64,000 nt of DNA from contig NZ_JAOVZU010000002.1 of assembly GCF_025717005.1 (NCBI RefSeq), positions 221,480-285,479 on the forward strand. The letters are read 5' to 3'. Of the stretch, positions 1-8,677 are shown in pieces. The translations under genes and the position numbers were made by a program. The number at the start of each line of letters is the position of its first letter. The stretch's first letter is position 1. The notes beneath the pieces are model-generated. The model worked only from the letters and a program-made list of their open reading frames with translations, ran no database searches and was not told the origin of the DNA. This DNA is from Actinotalea endophytica. GTDB taxonomy: Bacteria > Actinomycetota > Actinomycetes > Actinomycetales > Cellulomonadaceae.

Positions 1-1407
1 GGTGGGCCCGGCAGCGCCAGTCGGTCCGGTGGGCGCCTGCGGCAGCTCGACCAGGAACGCCGCGCCGCCCTCGGGTGCGGGCCGGGCCGACACGCGGCCA
101 CCGAGCCGGACCACCAGGCCCGCCGCGAGCGAGAGCCCGATGCCCGACCCGCCGGCGCCGCGGTCCCGGTGGCGCTCGTGCAGCACGCCACGCTCGAACG
201 CCACCGGGTAGTCCTCGGGCGCCAGGCCCGGGCCACCGTCGCGCACCTCGAGGGTCGCGACGCCCGACCCGGCAGCGACCTCGATCACCAGGGGCCGTCC
301 CGCCGGCGTGGCCCGCAGCGCGTTGTCCGCCAGCAGGTCCAGCACCTGACGGACCCGCCGCGGGTCGGTGCGTACCGGCACGGGAGTGGCGGCGTGCACC
401 GTGACCGGCACGCCGGCCGACTCCCCGCGCGGTCCCCAGACGTCCGCCGCGGCACGGGCGACGGCGGCCAGGTCCACGTCGGTCACGTCGAGGGAGAAGT
501 CGTCCGCGCCGAGCCTCGCCAGGTCCAGCAGGTCGCCGACCAGCTGCTCGAGGCGCTCGGCCTCCGCCAGGATCGTGCCCGCGGCCCGTTGCGCCTGCTC
601 GCCCGTCGTGACGCCGTCCGCGATCGACTCCGCGAAACCCCGGACCGCCGTCAGCGGCGTCCGTAGCTCGTGCGAGACCGAGTGCAGGAACGCGCGCTGC
701 CGACCCTCGCTGTGGGCCAGGGAGTCGGCCAGCGCGTTCACGCTCGCGGCCACGTCGGCGACCTCCGTCGGTCCCTCGACGGGTGCGCGCAGGTCCCGCC
801 TGCCCTCCCGCATGCGGTGCGCGACGTCCGCGACCCGCCGCAGCGGACGGCTGATCACACCGGACAGGGCTGCGCCGGCGATGCCCGCGCCGAGCAGGCC
901 GACGAGGGCGGAGATCGTCACGGCGCGCGCGATCGAGGTGCGCAGGCCCGGCGCGTACGTCTGGACCAGGGCGAAGCCCGACGGGCCGACCGCGCGGCCC
1001 TCGACCAGCACGGTACGGCGGTCGACGACCACCGTCCGGGAGAGGTCCTCGGCACCGTCGGCGAGGCCCGTCCGGCGCACCACGGCCAGGGCCTCGGCCG
1101 GCCCGGTCAGCTCACCGTCGGCAGCGACGGCGACGACCGCGACGCCCTGCACGGTGAGGCTGGGACCGAGCTCGTCGACGAGGGTGCCCCAGCGATCGGT
1201 GGGCCGGTCGGCGAGGGCGAGGGCGAGCGCGTCGGCCTCGGCCGCGAGCGCAGCGTGCGCGGCCGTCCGACCGGCCTGGTTGAGGATCCTGGTCGCGACG
1301 AGGGCTGCGACCAGGGCGGCGACCAGAGCCACGACGAGGGAGGCGGCGGCGATCCGGCCGGCCAGCGTGCCGCGAACGCCGCCGCGCGGCGCGGCCGGGG
1401 CGCTCAC
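1..1407 (-). CDS. Two-component sensor histidine kinase, 3' end cut off by window
   Basis: Membrane sensor kinase that should phosphorylate the response regulator encoded just upstream. The reading frame stays open to the window edge, so the C-terminus is missing. Residues about 17-42 and 158-185 are membrane segments around an extracytoplasmic loop, followed by a HAMP-like stretch to about 235. The H-box reads SVSHELRTPL, with His246 as likely phosphoacceptor. An N-box (LADNALRATP) and G-boxes (DGGPGL, GSGIGLSLA) mark the ATPase domain. The GTG start overlaps the regulator's stop as GTGA, indicating translational coupling. The signal sensed is unknown; the two exported proteins in the same operon are candidates for sensing partners or outputs. 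Confidence 0.93.
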   Translation of the reverse strand, partial: MSAPAAPRGGVRGTLAGRIAAASLVVALVAALVAALVATRILNQAGRTAAHAALAAEADALALALADRPTDRWGTLVDELGPSLTVQGVAVVAVAADGELTGPAEALAVVRRTGLADGAEDLSRTVVVDRRTVLVEGRAVGPSGFALVQTYAPGLRTSIARAVTISALVGLLGAGIAGAALSGVISRPLRRVADVAHRMREGRRDLRAPVEGPTEVADVAASVNALADSLAHSEGRQRAFLHSVSHELRTPLTAVRGFAESIADGVTTGEQAQRAAGTILAEAERLEQLVGDLLDLARLGADDFSLDVTDVDLAAVARAAADVWGPRGESAGVPVTVHAATPVPVRTDPRRVRQVLDLLADNALRATPAGRPLVIEVAAGSGVATLEVRDGGPGLAPEDYPVAFERGVLHERHRDRGAGGSGIGLSLAAGLVVRLGGRVSARPAPEGGAAFLVELPQAPTGPTGAAGPT

Positions 1408-2090
1408 GACCGGCCGGCCCAGCCCGCGTAGCCCACGCCGCGCACCGTCCGGATCGGTGCGTCCTCGCCGAGCTTCGAGCGGAGCTGGGCGACGTGCACG
1501 TCGACGGTGCGGGTACCGGCTGCCGCGGCGTAGCCCCAGACCGTGGAGAGCAGCTCCTCCCGGGTGAAGACCCGGTCGGGGTGGGCGACGAGGTGGGCCA
1601 GCAGGTCGAACTCGGTGGGGGTGAGGTCGACCGGACGGTCGCAGACGCGCACCCGTCGGGTCTCCCGGTCCAGGCTCACCGCGCCGAGCTGCACGGCCGC
1701 CCGCGCGGGACCTGCGGCGCGGCGCAGCACGGTGCGCACGCGGGCGACCAGCTCGCGTGGGCTGAACGGCTTGGTGATGTAGTCGTCGGCGCCGAGCTCG
1801 AGGCCGAGAACGCGGTCCACCTCGTCGTCCCGCGCCGTGACGAACAGCACCGGTGTCCAGTCGTCCTCGCCGCGCAGGGTCCGGCAGACCTCGACGCCGT
1901 CCATCCCCGGCAGCCCGATGTCGAGCACGAGAGCGACCGGCCGGTGCGTGCGCACGGCCCGGAGCGCGTCGCGGCCGTCGCGGACCAGGTGCACGCCGAA
2001 GCCGTCCCGGCTCAGGTACAGCCGGATCAGCTCGGCGATCGCCTGGTCGTCCTCGGCGACCACCACCCAGCCGCGTGCCGGTTCGTCCAT
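1404..2090 (-). CDS. OmpR/PhoB-family response regulator
   Basis: DNA-binding response regulator of 228 residues, the normal family length. The receiver domain has the acidic pair around Asp14/Asp15, phosphoacceptor Asp57 in LVLDIGLPGMDG, Thr85 and Lys106 (ITKPF). The C-terminal half is a winged helix of the OmpR type (DLTPTEFDLLAHL, then RTVDVHVAQLRSKLG and IRTVRGVGY). It is the third gene of a four-gene unit: its start lies one base after the lipoprotein stop, and its stop overlaps the kinase start. Targets cannot be read from the window; control of its own operon is a reasonable guess. Confidence 0.96.
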   Translation of the reverse strand: MDEPARGWVVVAEDDQAIAELIRLYLSRDGFGVHLVRDGRDALRAVRTHRPVALVLDIGLPGMDGVEVCRTLRGEDDWTPVLFVTARDDEVDRVLGLELGADDYITKPFSPRELVARVRTVLRRAAGPARAAVQLGAVSLDRETRRVRVCDRPVDLTPTEFDLLAHLVAHPDRVFTREELLSTVWGYAAAAGTRTVDVHVAQLRSKLGEDAPIRTVRGVGYAGWAGRS

Positions 2091-2091
2091 C

Positions 2092-2400
2092 TCAGCCCTC
2101 GTTCTCGGCGATCTCCTGGTCGACAGCGTCCAGGAACTGCTCGGCCTCGTCCAGCACCGCCTCGGCCTCGTCCAGCGTGGCGCCGTCGACGGTGCCCGGG
2201 TCGGTCGTGGTGGTCCGGTCGGTCGTCGTGGCGGCCGAGGGATCCGTGGTCGTGGCGGCCGTGGCCGCGCTGGTGGTCGAGGGCCGGCTCCCGGAACCGT
2301 CGCCGGTCGTCGTCACGCGGGCGCCGCAGCCGCTCACCAGGACCGCCACGAGCACGGCGGGCACGGCCAGCGCGGCGGCCGCTCGCCCTGGCGCCCTCAT
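2092..2400 (-). CDS. Small Thr-rich lipoprotein
   Basis: Predicted lipoprotein of 102 residues. A short basic N-terminus and hydrophobic segment end in a lipobox LVSGC (Cys at about residue 25), followed by a linker of mostly Ser, Thr, Ala and Gly and an acidic helical tail (EAEAVLDEAEQFLDAVDQEIAENEG region). No family recognised. The ATG overlaps the stop of the upstream exported-protein gene as ATGA, and the response regulator begins one base after its stop, so it is firmly within the two-component operon. A surface-anchored accessory to the sensor kinase is plausible but unproven. Confidence 0.75.
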   Translation of the reverse strand: MRAPGRAAAALAVPAVLVAVLVSGCGARVTTTGDGSGSRPSTTSAATAATTTDPSAATTTDRTTTTDPGTVDGATLDEAEAVLDEAEQFLDAVDQEIAENEG

Positions 2401-2822
2401 CCCTCGACCTGGCTGCAGATCGTCGCGTCGAACCCCTCGAGGCGGTCGATCAGCGCCTCGATCTCGTCGACGTGGCCGAGCCGCTGGTCGGCGCGGAACT
2501 CCAGCCGCCGGGCGAGGTCGTCGTGCCCCTCGTCGGCGGCCTGCGCGGCGCGGTCGCGCACCCACGCCGCCGACCCGACCGTGTCGGCGTCGCCCTGGAT
2601 GCGGTCGAGGGTGGCCTGCGCCCGCTGCAGCACGTGCGGCAGGGTCTCGTCGCACAGGTGCTGCACGCGCGCGGCGTCGACCTCGATGGTCACGGTGCCG
2701 GAGTCGGTGCCCGAACCGCTCGGGTCGGACCCGTCCGTGGCGAGCGTGGTCAGGGTCGTGGGTGCGCTGCCCAGCGCGACGGCGAGGAGCGTCGCGGTGG
2801 CGGTCGTGGTGAGGCTCAGCAT
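2397..2822 (-). CDS. Exported helical protein of unknown function
   Basis: Protein of 141 residues, first gene of the two-component operon. An N-terminal hydrophobic stretch (about residues 1-26, ending near LATDGS) looks like a signal peptide without a lipobox. A short Gly/Ser/Thr/Asp linker leads into a mainly helical domain (about 50-141) with two Cys residues (HLCDE and TICSQ) that could form a disulfide after export. I do not recognise the family. The start was chosen at the ATG preceding the hydrophobic segment; a longer frame upstream is antisense to adenosine deaminase. It is coupled by ATGA to the lipoprotein gene. Confidence 0.7.
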   Translation of the reverse strand: MLSLTTTATATLLAVALGSAPTTLTTLATDGSDPSGSGTDSGTVTIEVDAARVQHLCDETLPHVLQRAQATLDRIQGDADTVGSAAWVRDRAAQAADEGHDDLARRLEFRADQRLGHVDEIEALIDRLEGFDATICSQVEG

Positions 2823-2951
2823 GTCGTCCCTCCGTCTTCCGGCACCCGGTCGGGCACCTGGTGACCACGCTGGACCAGGTGTGTCAGGCCGATGCGCGGA
2901 GAGTGTTCGGGGAATGTCAGGGCCTGGGCGGCGCTCGACTAGGCTCGAGGG

Positions 2952-4070
2952 GTGGAGCCCACCCGCGACGACCTCGCGGCGCTGCCCAAGGTCCTGCTGC
3001 ACGATCACCTCGACGGCGGGCTGCGCCCGACCACGGTCCTGGAGCTGGCGGACCGGATCGGTCATCGCCTGCCCGCCGGCGAGCCGGCCGCCCTGGGTGA
3101 CTGGTTCCTCGCGGCGGCGTCCGACGGTGTGCTCGAGGACTACCTGGAGACCTTCGAGCACACCATGGCCGTCATGCAGCAGGCGGACCACCTGAGCCGG
3201 GTCGCGGCCGAGGCGGTCGAGGACCTGGCGGCCGACGGTGTGGTGCACGCCGAGCTGAGGTACGCGCCCGAGCAGCACCAGCGCGACGGCCTGACCGGCG
3301 ACGAGGTGGTCGGCGCCGTGTCCGACGGGATCGTCGAGGGGATCGCGCGGGCGGCTGCCGCCGGGCGGCCGATCCGGGTGGTGCAGATCCTCACGATCAA
3401 GCGCAACGCCGACAACGGCGGCGCCACGGCCGAGCTCGCGCTGCGCTGGCGGCACGCCGGTGTGGCCGGCGCGGACCTCGCAGGCCCCGAGGCGGGCTAC
3501 CCGGTCGGCCGGCACCAGTACGCGCTGCGCCGCCTGCGGCGGGCGAGCTTCCCGGTCACCATCCACGCCGGCGAAGGGGCGGGGACGGACTCGATCGCCG
3601 AGGCGCTGCACGTCGGTGGCGCGGTGCGGATCGGGCACGGTGCGCGCCTGGTCGAGGACGTGACGTTCGGTGCCGCGACGCCCGACGACCCGTGGGGGCT
3701 CGCGGGTGCGCGGCTCGGCGAGCTGGCGCACTGGGTGCGTGACCAGCGCGTCCCGCTCGAGCTCTGCCCGACCTCGAACCTGCACACCGGTCTCGTGCCC
3801 GACCTCGCGGCGCACCCGGTCACCGCCCTGCATCGCCTCGGCCTCGCCGTGACGATCTCGACCGACAACCGCCTGATGTCGCGTACCTCGCTCACCGACG
3901 AGCTGTGGAACCTCGTGACGCAGGCCCGCTGGACCATGGACGACCTGCTCGCGGTGACCATGACCGCCGCACGCAGCGCGTTCGTGCACGCCGACGAGCG
4001 TGAGGCCCTCGTCGCCGATGTTCTCGAACCCGCCTGGAACCCCACCCCGAAGGGACGGCACAGCGCATGA
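2952..4070 (+). CDS. add: Adenosine deaminase
   Basis: Hydrolytic deaminase converting adenosine or deoxyadenosine to inosine or deoxyinosine, a cytosolic step of purine salvage. The 372-residue protein carries the metal-dependent hydrolase signatures: HDHLDGG (His17, His19) near the N-terminus, HAGEG near residue 205, IGHG after it, and the late STDNRL motif supplying the metal-binding Asp. The GTG start is supported by TAGGCT at 2940-2945, six bases upstream, the leaderless pattern common in this window. It overlaps deoC by ATGA, so the two salvage enzymes are co-translated: inosine products feed the phosphorylase at 7729-8565, and deoxyribose phosphate feeds DeoC. Confidence 0.95.
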   Translation: MEPTRDDLAALPKVLLHDHLDGGLRPTTVLELADRIGHRLPAGEPAALGDWFLAAASDGVLEDYLETFEHTMAVMQQADHLSRVAAEAVEDLAADGVVHAELRYAPEQHQRDGLTGDEVVGAVSDGIVEGIARAAAAGRPIRVVQILTIKRNADNGGATAELALRWRHAGVAGADLAGPEAGYPVGRHQYALRRLRRASFPVTIHAGEGAGTDSIAEALHVGGAVRIGHGARLVEDVTFGAATPDDPWGLAGARLGELAHWVRDQRVPLELCPTSNLHTGLVPDLAAHPVTALHRLGLAVTISTDNRLMSRTSLTDELWNLVTQARWTMDDLLAVTMTAARSAFVHADEREALVADVLEPAWNPTPKGRHSA

Positions 4071-4765
4071 CTCCCGATCGTGCATCCGTGGCCCGGATGA
4101 TCGACCACACCCTGCTCAAGCCCGAGGCGACGCCTGCGGACGTGGCCGCGCTGGTCGCGGAGGCGCGCCGGCTCGGCACCTACTCGGTGTGCGTGTCGCC
4201 GTCGATGCTGCCGATCGACCCGGCGACGCTCGGCGACGTCAAGGTCGCGACGGTCTGCGGCTTCCCGTCCGGCAAGCACCACAGCGAGATCAAGGCGGCC
4301 GAGGCCGCCCGCGCGGTGGCCGACGGTGCGGACGAAGTCGACATGGTGATCGACGTCGGAGCCGCCACCGAGGGCCGGTTCGACGACGTGCAGGCGGACA
4401 TCGCCGCGGTCCGCGCCGCGATCCCGGCGCCCACCGTGCTCAAGGTGATCATCGAGTCGGCGGCGCTGAGCGACGATGCGATCGTCGGCTGCTGCCGGGC
4501 CGCCGAGGCGGCCGGTGCGGACTTCGTCAAGACCTCGACCGGCTTCCACCCGTCCGGTGGCGCGAGCGAGCACGCGGTGCAGCTGATGGCGGCGACCGTC
4601 GGCGGCCGGCTCGGCGTCAAGGCGTCCGGCGGGATCCGGACCGGTGCCGCCGCGGCGGCGATGATCGCGGCGGGCGCGACCCGGCTCGGGGTCTCGGGCA
4701 GCGCCGCGGTCCTGGACACCCTGGACGCGCCCGCGGCCGAGCAGACCGACTCCGGCGGCTACTGA
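4067..4765 (+). CDS. deoC: Deoxyribose-phosphate aldolase
   Basis: Class I aldolase splitting 2-deoxyribose-5-phosphate into acetaldehyde and glyceraldehyde-3-phosphate, the last step of deoxynucleoside catabolism. At 232 residues it is of normal length. Visible family motifs are [11 protein letters not shown] at the N-terminus, [15 protein letters not shown] with the Schiff-base Lys (near residue 155), and VKASGGIR with the second Lys. The start overlaps the end of add (ATGA at 4067-4070). The neighbouring deaminase, phosphorylase and phosphosugar mutase make a coherent nucleoside salvage set. Confidence 0.97.
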   Translation: MTPDRASVARMIDHTLLKPEATPADVAALVAEARRLGTYSVCVSPSMLPIDPATLGDVKVATVCGFPSGKHHSEIKAAEAARAVADGADEVDMVIDVGAATEGRFDDVQADIAAVRAAIPAPTVLKVIIESAALSDDAIVGCCRAAEAAGADFVKTSTGFHPSGGASEHAVQLMAATVGGRLGVKASGGIRTGAAAAAMIAAGATRLGVSGSAAVLDTLDAPAAEQTDSGGY

Positions 4766-4791
4766 CCGACCTGAGGAGGAAGGCGAGCCCG

Positions 4792-5556
4792 ATGGCCTAC
4801 CTGGAGCGGTCGGGGCCGATCGCGCTCGCGCACCGGGGCTTCTCGCGCAGCGGCCTGGAGAACTCCATGGCGGCGTTCCAGGCCGCCGTTGACCTCGGCT
4901 TCCGCTACGTCGAGACCGACGTGCACGCGACCGCCGACGGCGTCGCGATCGCGTTCCACGACGCGAGCCTGGACCGGGTGACGGACCGCACCGGCCGGGT
5001 CGCCGAGCTCACCTGGTCGCAGGTGCGCCGCGCCCGGATCGGCGGGGCCGAGCCCGTCCCGACCCTCGCCGAGGTGCTGCACTCCTGGCCCGACCTGCGG
5101 GTCAACATCGACGTCAAGTCGCCGTCGGCGATCGCTCCGACCGTCGCGGTGATCGAGCGCGAGAAGGCGCACGACCGGGTGCTGATCGGGTCGTTCTCCG
5201 ACGCGCGGCGCCGGGCGGTGCTCGCGGACCTGTCCCGGCCGGTGGCCACCTCGGCCGGGACCGGCTCGGTGGTGCGGTTCGTGCTCGGCACGCGGCTGGG
5301 CCTGCGCGGCGTGGTCGACCGCGTCGCGGGGCCGATCGACTGCCTGCAGGTCCCCGTCGCACAGTCCGGGATCACGGTGGTCGACCGGCGCACCGTGGAC
5401 GCCGCGCACGAGCGGGGTCTGCAGGTGCACGTGTGGACGGTGAACGAGCCCGCCGAGATGCGCCGCCTGCTCGACCTCGGTGTCGACGGTCTGGTCAGCG
5501 ACCGGGCCGATCTGCTGCGCGACGTCCTGGTCGAGCGCGGCGACTGGACGGACTGA
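4792..5556 (+). CDS. Glycerophosphodiester phosphodiesterase
   Basis: Hydrolyses glycerophosphodiesters from lipid turnover to glycerol-3-phosphate and an alcohol. The 254-residue protein has the N-terminal LAHRGFS catalytic His motif, the ENSMAAF and ETDVH acidic metal ligands, a second His in AFHDASLDR, NIDVK in the middle and a C-terminal VHVWTVNEP motif, all typical of GDPD barrels. There is no signal peptide, so it is probably cytosolic. The ATG is preceded by a strong GAGGAGGA ribosome site at 4773-4780, which rules out the much longer upstream frame. It follows deoC after 26 bases and may be the third gene of that unit. Confidence 0.93.
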   Translation: MAYLERSGPIALAHRGFSRSGLENSMAAFQAAVDLGFRYVETDVHATADGVAIAFHDASLDRVTDRTGRVAELTWSQVRRARIGGAEPVPTLAEVLHSWPDLRVNIDVKSPSAIAPTVAVIEREKAHDRVLIGSFSDARRRAVLADLSRPVATSAGTGSVVRFVLGTRLGLRGVVDRVAGPIDCLQVPVAQSGITVVDRRTVDAAHERGLQVHVWTVNEPAEMRRLLDLGVDGLVSDRADLLRDVLVERGDWTD

Positions 5557-5590
5557 TCACGGGGTGCCCGGGTTCCGGTAGCGTCCGCCC

Positions 5591-5944
5591 GTGATCAACG
5601 GCCGACCGAGGGGTTCTCGCGGGCTGCGGCCCGTCCTGGTGGCGATCGCCGTCGGCGGCGTGAGCGTCGGGGTGCTGGCCTCGTGCTCCACCGACGACGG
5701 CGCGGGCGGCATGAGCCCGACCACGGGTGCCATCGCCGCGTGCCTGACGGCGGCCGAGGAGCAGCTCGGCCTGGAGGTCGCGTCGGGGGTCGACGTCGGC
5801 GTCGAGGTCGACGAGCAGGGCTGGTGGGCGGTACGAGCCACCACGCACAGCGGTGCGGCGACGCAGACCCTGACCTGTACGGCGGTGCCGGACCCCGGAC
5901 CGCTCGGCGCGCGCGCCGCATCGTTCTCGGTCGACGAGGGCTGA
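5591..5944 (+). CDS. Small lipoprotein of unknown function
   Basis: Predicted lipoprotein of 117 residues. A basic N-terminus (INGRPRGSRGLR) and hydrophobic helix end in the lipobox VLASC near residue 32. A short Asp/Gly/Ser linker is followed by a compact domain with two further Cys residues (IAACL and LTCTAV) that might pair. No family recognised. The GTG start has TAGCGT at 5579-5584, six bases upstream, a leaderless promoter pattern, so it is probably transcribed on its own rather than with the phosphodiesterase 34 bases upstream. Confidence 0.75.
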   Translation: MINGRPRGSRGLRPVLVAIAVGGVSVGVLASCSTDDGAGGMSPTTGAIAACLTAAEEQLGLEVASGVDVGVEVDEQGWWAVRATTHSGAATQTLTCTAVPDPGPLGARAASFSVDEG

Positions 5945-5971
5945 CGCCTCCGCCTGAGCCACCCGCCCCGC

Positions 5972-7729
5972 TCAGCCCAGCCCGAGCGCAGCGGCGACGT
6001 CGGCGCGGACGGAGTCCAGCCGCTGCCGTGCAGCCCGACGCGCCTGGCCGACCGTCGCTTGAGGTGCGTCCTGCTCGACGGGCACGACGACCTCGAGGTA
6101 GCACTTGACCTTCGGCTCGGTGCCGGACGGCCGGATCACCACGCGGGTGCCGTCCGCGGCGAGCAGGCGCAGGCCGTCGGTCGGCGGCACCGGCGACGCC
6201 GGGTCGGGCTGGGCGAGATCGGTCACCTCGGTCACCGGTGAGCCGGCGAGCGAGGCCGGCGGCGCGGAGCGGACCCGCGCCATCGTCGCGGGGATCTGCT
6301 CGAGGTCGGCGAACCGCGCGGACAGCTGGTCGGTCAGGTGCAGCCCGTGCCGGCGGGCCAGGTCGTCGAGCAGGTCGACCAGGGTGCGGCCCTCGGCCTT
6401 GACCCCGGCGGCGAGCTGGGCCAGCAGGAGCGCGGCGGACAGCCCGTCCTTGTCCCGGACGTGCGGCGGGTCGCAGCAGTAGCCGAGGGCCTCTTCGTAG
6501 CCGAACACCAGCCCGTCGACGCGGGAGATCCACTTGAACCCGGTGAGGGTCCAGCGGTGGTCGAGGCCGTGGGCGGCGGCGATCCGGGCGAGCAGCCGGG
6601 AGGACACGATCGAGCACGCCAGCACGCCCTCGCCGCCCTCGTGCCTCGCGGCGGCCTGCGATCCCAGCAGCGCGCCGACCTCGTCGCCGTGCAGCATTCG
6701 CCAGGCCGCCGTGTGCGGGTCGCGCACCGCAGCGGCGCAACGGTCGGCGTCCGGGTCGTTCGCGATCACCAGGTCGGCGTCGACCCGGTCGGCGAGGGCG
6801 AGCGCGAGGTCGATCGCGCCGGCCTCCTCCGGGTTCGGGAAGGACACGGTCGGGAAGTCGGGGTCCGGCTCGGCCTGCTCCGCCACGACGTGCAGGTCGG
6901 TGAACCCCGCACCGCGCAGCACCTGCTCGACCAGGGCGCCGCCGACGCCGTGCAGCGGCGTGAGCACCACCCGCAGGTCGCGCGGACCGGAGTCGCGCAG
7001 CCCCGCGACGCCGTCGAGGTACGCGTCCACGACGTCCTCGCCGAGGACGGTCCAGCCCTCGGTGGCGCGGGACACGTCGGCGACCGCGCCGATCGCGGCG
7101 ATCCGCCGGGCGATCTCCGCGTCGTACGGCGGCACGATCTGGGCGCCCTGCCCGGCGTCGGTGACGACCCGCCCGCCGAGGTAGACCTTGTAGCCGTTGT
7201 CCTGCGGCGGGTTGTGGCTCGCGGTGACCATGACGCCGGCGTCGGCGCCCAGGTGCCGCACCGCGAACGCGAGCACCGGGGTCGGCAGGAGGCGCGGCAT
7301 GAGATAGGCCGAGCCGCCGGCCGCGGTGACGACGGCGGCGGTGTCCTGCGCGAACTGGTGCGACCCGTACCGGGCGTCGAAGCCGATCACGACCCGCGGT
7401 CCCGGCCGGTCTCCGCCGGGACCGGTCAGCACGCCGCCGAGCTGCTCGGTGAGCGTGTCGAGCAGGTAGCGGGTCAGGCCCGCGGCGGCCCGGATGACCA
7501 CGGCGCGGTTCATCCGGTTGGGTCCGCCGCCCAACGCCCCGCGCAGGCCGGCGGTGCCGAACTCGAGGGTGCCCGCGAACCGGTCGGCCAGGTCCTCGAC
7601 CGCCTCGGCGTCGGCCGCGTCGGCGCGGTCGAGCAGCGCCTGCAGCTCGGCGGCCGTCGCCGGGTCGGGGTCGTCGGCGATCCAGGCCCGGACCTGGTCG
7701 GCGAGCGCGGCGTCCAGGACGGCGGCCAT
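5972..7729 (-). CDS. Phosphohexomutase (phosphoglucomutase/phosphomannomutase)
   Basis: Interconverts hexose-1- and hexose-6-phosphates, or pentose phosphates, through a phosphoserine. The 585-residue protein has all four alpha-D-phosphohexomutase signatures: VTASHNPPQDNGYKVY with active-site Ser171, metal loop NDPDADR near 327, sugar-specificity loop GYEEALGY, and phosphate-binding RPSGTEPK near the C-terminus. It matches the mycobacterial PmmB type. The start shares one base with the phosphorylase stop (TGATG at 7729), so the pair is co-translated. That pairing suggests it handles ribose-1-phosphate or deoxyribose-1-phosphate released by the phosphorylase; sugar specificity is not readable. 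Confidence 0.93.
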   Translation of the reverse strand: MAAVLDAALADQVRAWIADDPDPATAAELQALLDRADAADAEAVEDLADRFAGTLEFGTAGLRGALGGGPNRMNRAVVIRAAAGLTRYLLDTLTEQLGGVLTGPGGDRPGPRVVIGFDARYGSHQFAQDTAAVVTAAGGSAYLMPRLLPTPVLAFAVRHLGADAGVMVTASHNPPQDNGYKVYLGGRVVTDAGQGAQIVPPYDAEIARRIAAIGAVADVSRATEGWTVLGEDVVDAYLDGVAGLRDSGPRDLRVVLTPLHGVGGALVEQVLRGAGFTDLHVVAEQAEPDPDFPTVSFPNPEEAGAIDLALALADRVDADLVIANDPDADRCAAAVRDPHTAAWRMLHGDEVGALLGSQAAARHEGGEGVLACSIVSSRLLARIAAAHGLDHRWTLTGFKWISRVDGLVFGYEEALGYCCDPPHVRDKDGLSAALLLAQLAAGVKAEGRTLVDLLDDLARRHGLHLTDQLSARFADLEQIPATMARVRSAPPASLAGSPVTEVTDLAQPDPASPVPPTDGLRLLAADGTRVVIRPSGTEPKVKCYLEVVVPVEQDAPQATVGQARRAARQRLDSVRADVAAALGLG

Positions 7730-8565
7730 CAGATCCGCCCCACGATCTCGGCGAGCAGCGCGCTGATCCGCGGCCCCGCCTCCCGGCCGGCCTCGATGAC
7801 CTCCTCGTGGGACAGCGGCACCGGGCTGATCCCGGCGGCCTGGTTCGTGACCAGCGAGATCGCCAGCACCTCCAGACCCGCGTGGCGCGCGGCGATCGCC
7901 TCGAGCGTGGTCGACATGCCGACCAGGTCAGCGCCGAGCACGCCGGCCATCCGGACCTCGGCGGGGGTCTCGTAGTGCGGCCCGCGGAACTGCGCGTAGA
8001 CGCCCTCCGGGAGCGTCGCGTCGACCTCGTGGGCGACGTCGCGCAGCCGCTGCGCGTACAGGTCGGTGAGGTCGACGAACGTCGCGCCCTCGAGCGGGGA
8101 CGTCGCGGTGAGGTTGAGGTGGTCCCGGATCAGGACCGGCTGCCCGGGCGCCCAGTCGGGCTGGAGCCCGCCGCAGCCGTTGGTGAGCACGATGGCGCGG
8201 GCACCGGTCGCGGCGGCGGTCCGCACGCCGTGCACCACGCGCCGCACGCCCTTGCCCTCGTACAGGTGGGTGCGCGAGCCGAGCACGAGGGCGTGCCGGT
8301 CGGTCCCGGCGAGCCGGATCGAGCGCGTCGTGGTGCCGTGGCCGGCGACCGCCGGGGCGCTGAACCCGGGGATCTCGGCCGACGGGATCTCGGCGACCAC
8401 CTCACCGAGCCGGTCGGCCGCGCCGTCCCAGCCGGAGCCGAGGACGAGTGCGAGGTCGTGGCGCGCCACCCCGGTGCGTTCCGCGATCACCGCGGCGGCG
8501 CGGGCCGCCACGTCGAAGGGGTCGGTGGTGGGGTCGTCGAGGTCTGCGGCGGTGCGGTCGGTCAT
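7729..8565 (-). CDS. Purine nucleoside phosphorylase
   Basis: Trimeric-type phosphorylase splitting (deoxy)guanosine and (deoxy)inosine into base and (deoxy)ribose-1-phosphate. The 278-residue protein has the phosphate loop LVLGSGWDG, the GHGTTTRSIRLAG and SRTHLYEG segments, the AQFRGPHYETPAE motif, the VGMSTTLEAIAA motif and the VTNQAAG base-recognition Asn region. The ATG at 8565 has TAGCCT (8573-8578 on the minus strand) seven bases upstream, suggesting a leaderless transcript; the longer frame upstream runs antisense into the next gene. It is coupled to the phosphohexomutase. Confidence 0.95.
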   Translation of the reverse strand: MTDRTAADLDDPTTDPFDVAARAAAVIAERTGVARHDLALVLGSGWDGAADRLGEVVAEIPSAEIPGFSAPAVAGHGTTTRSIRLAGTDRHALVLGSRTHLYEGKGVRRVVHGVRTAAATGARAIVLTNGCGGLQPDWAPGQPVLIRDHLNLTATSPLEGATFVDLTDLYAQRLRDVAHEVDATLPEGVYAQFRGPHYETPAEVRMAGVLGADLVGMSTTLEAIAARHAGLEVLAISLVTNQAAGISPVPLSHEEVIEAGREAGPRISALLAEIVGRI

Positions 8566-8677
8566 GACTCGCAGGCTAGTGCTCCGTGGGGGCCGGCGGT
8601 GCCTCGGGCCGGGTCGAGCGCGGGCCGGGTGCGGGTGCCCCCTGTCCGCGACGCCGCAGGGCGGGCACAATGTCCGT

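Noticed and set aside
2397-4085. A 562-codon minus-strand frame containing the first exported protein
   Set aside because: Everything upstream of 2822 is antisense to adenosine deaminase; the signal-peptide Met at 2822 is the sensible start.
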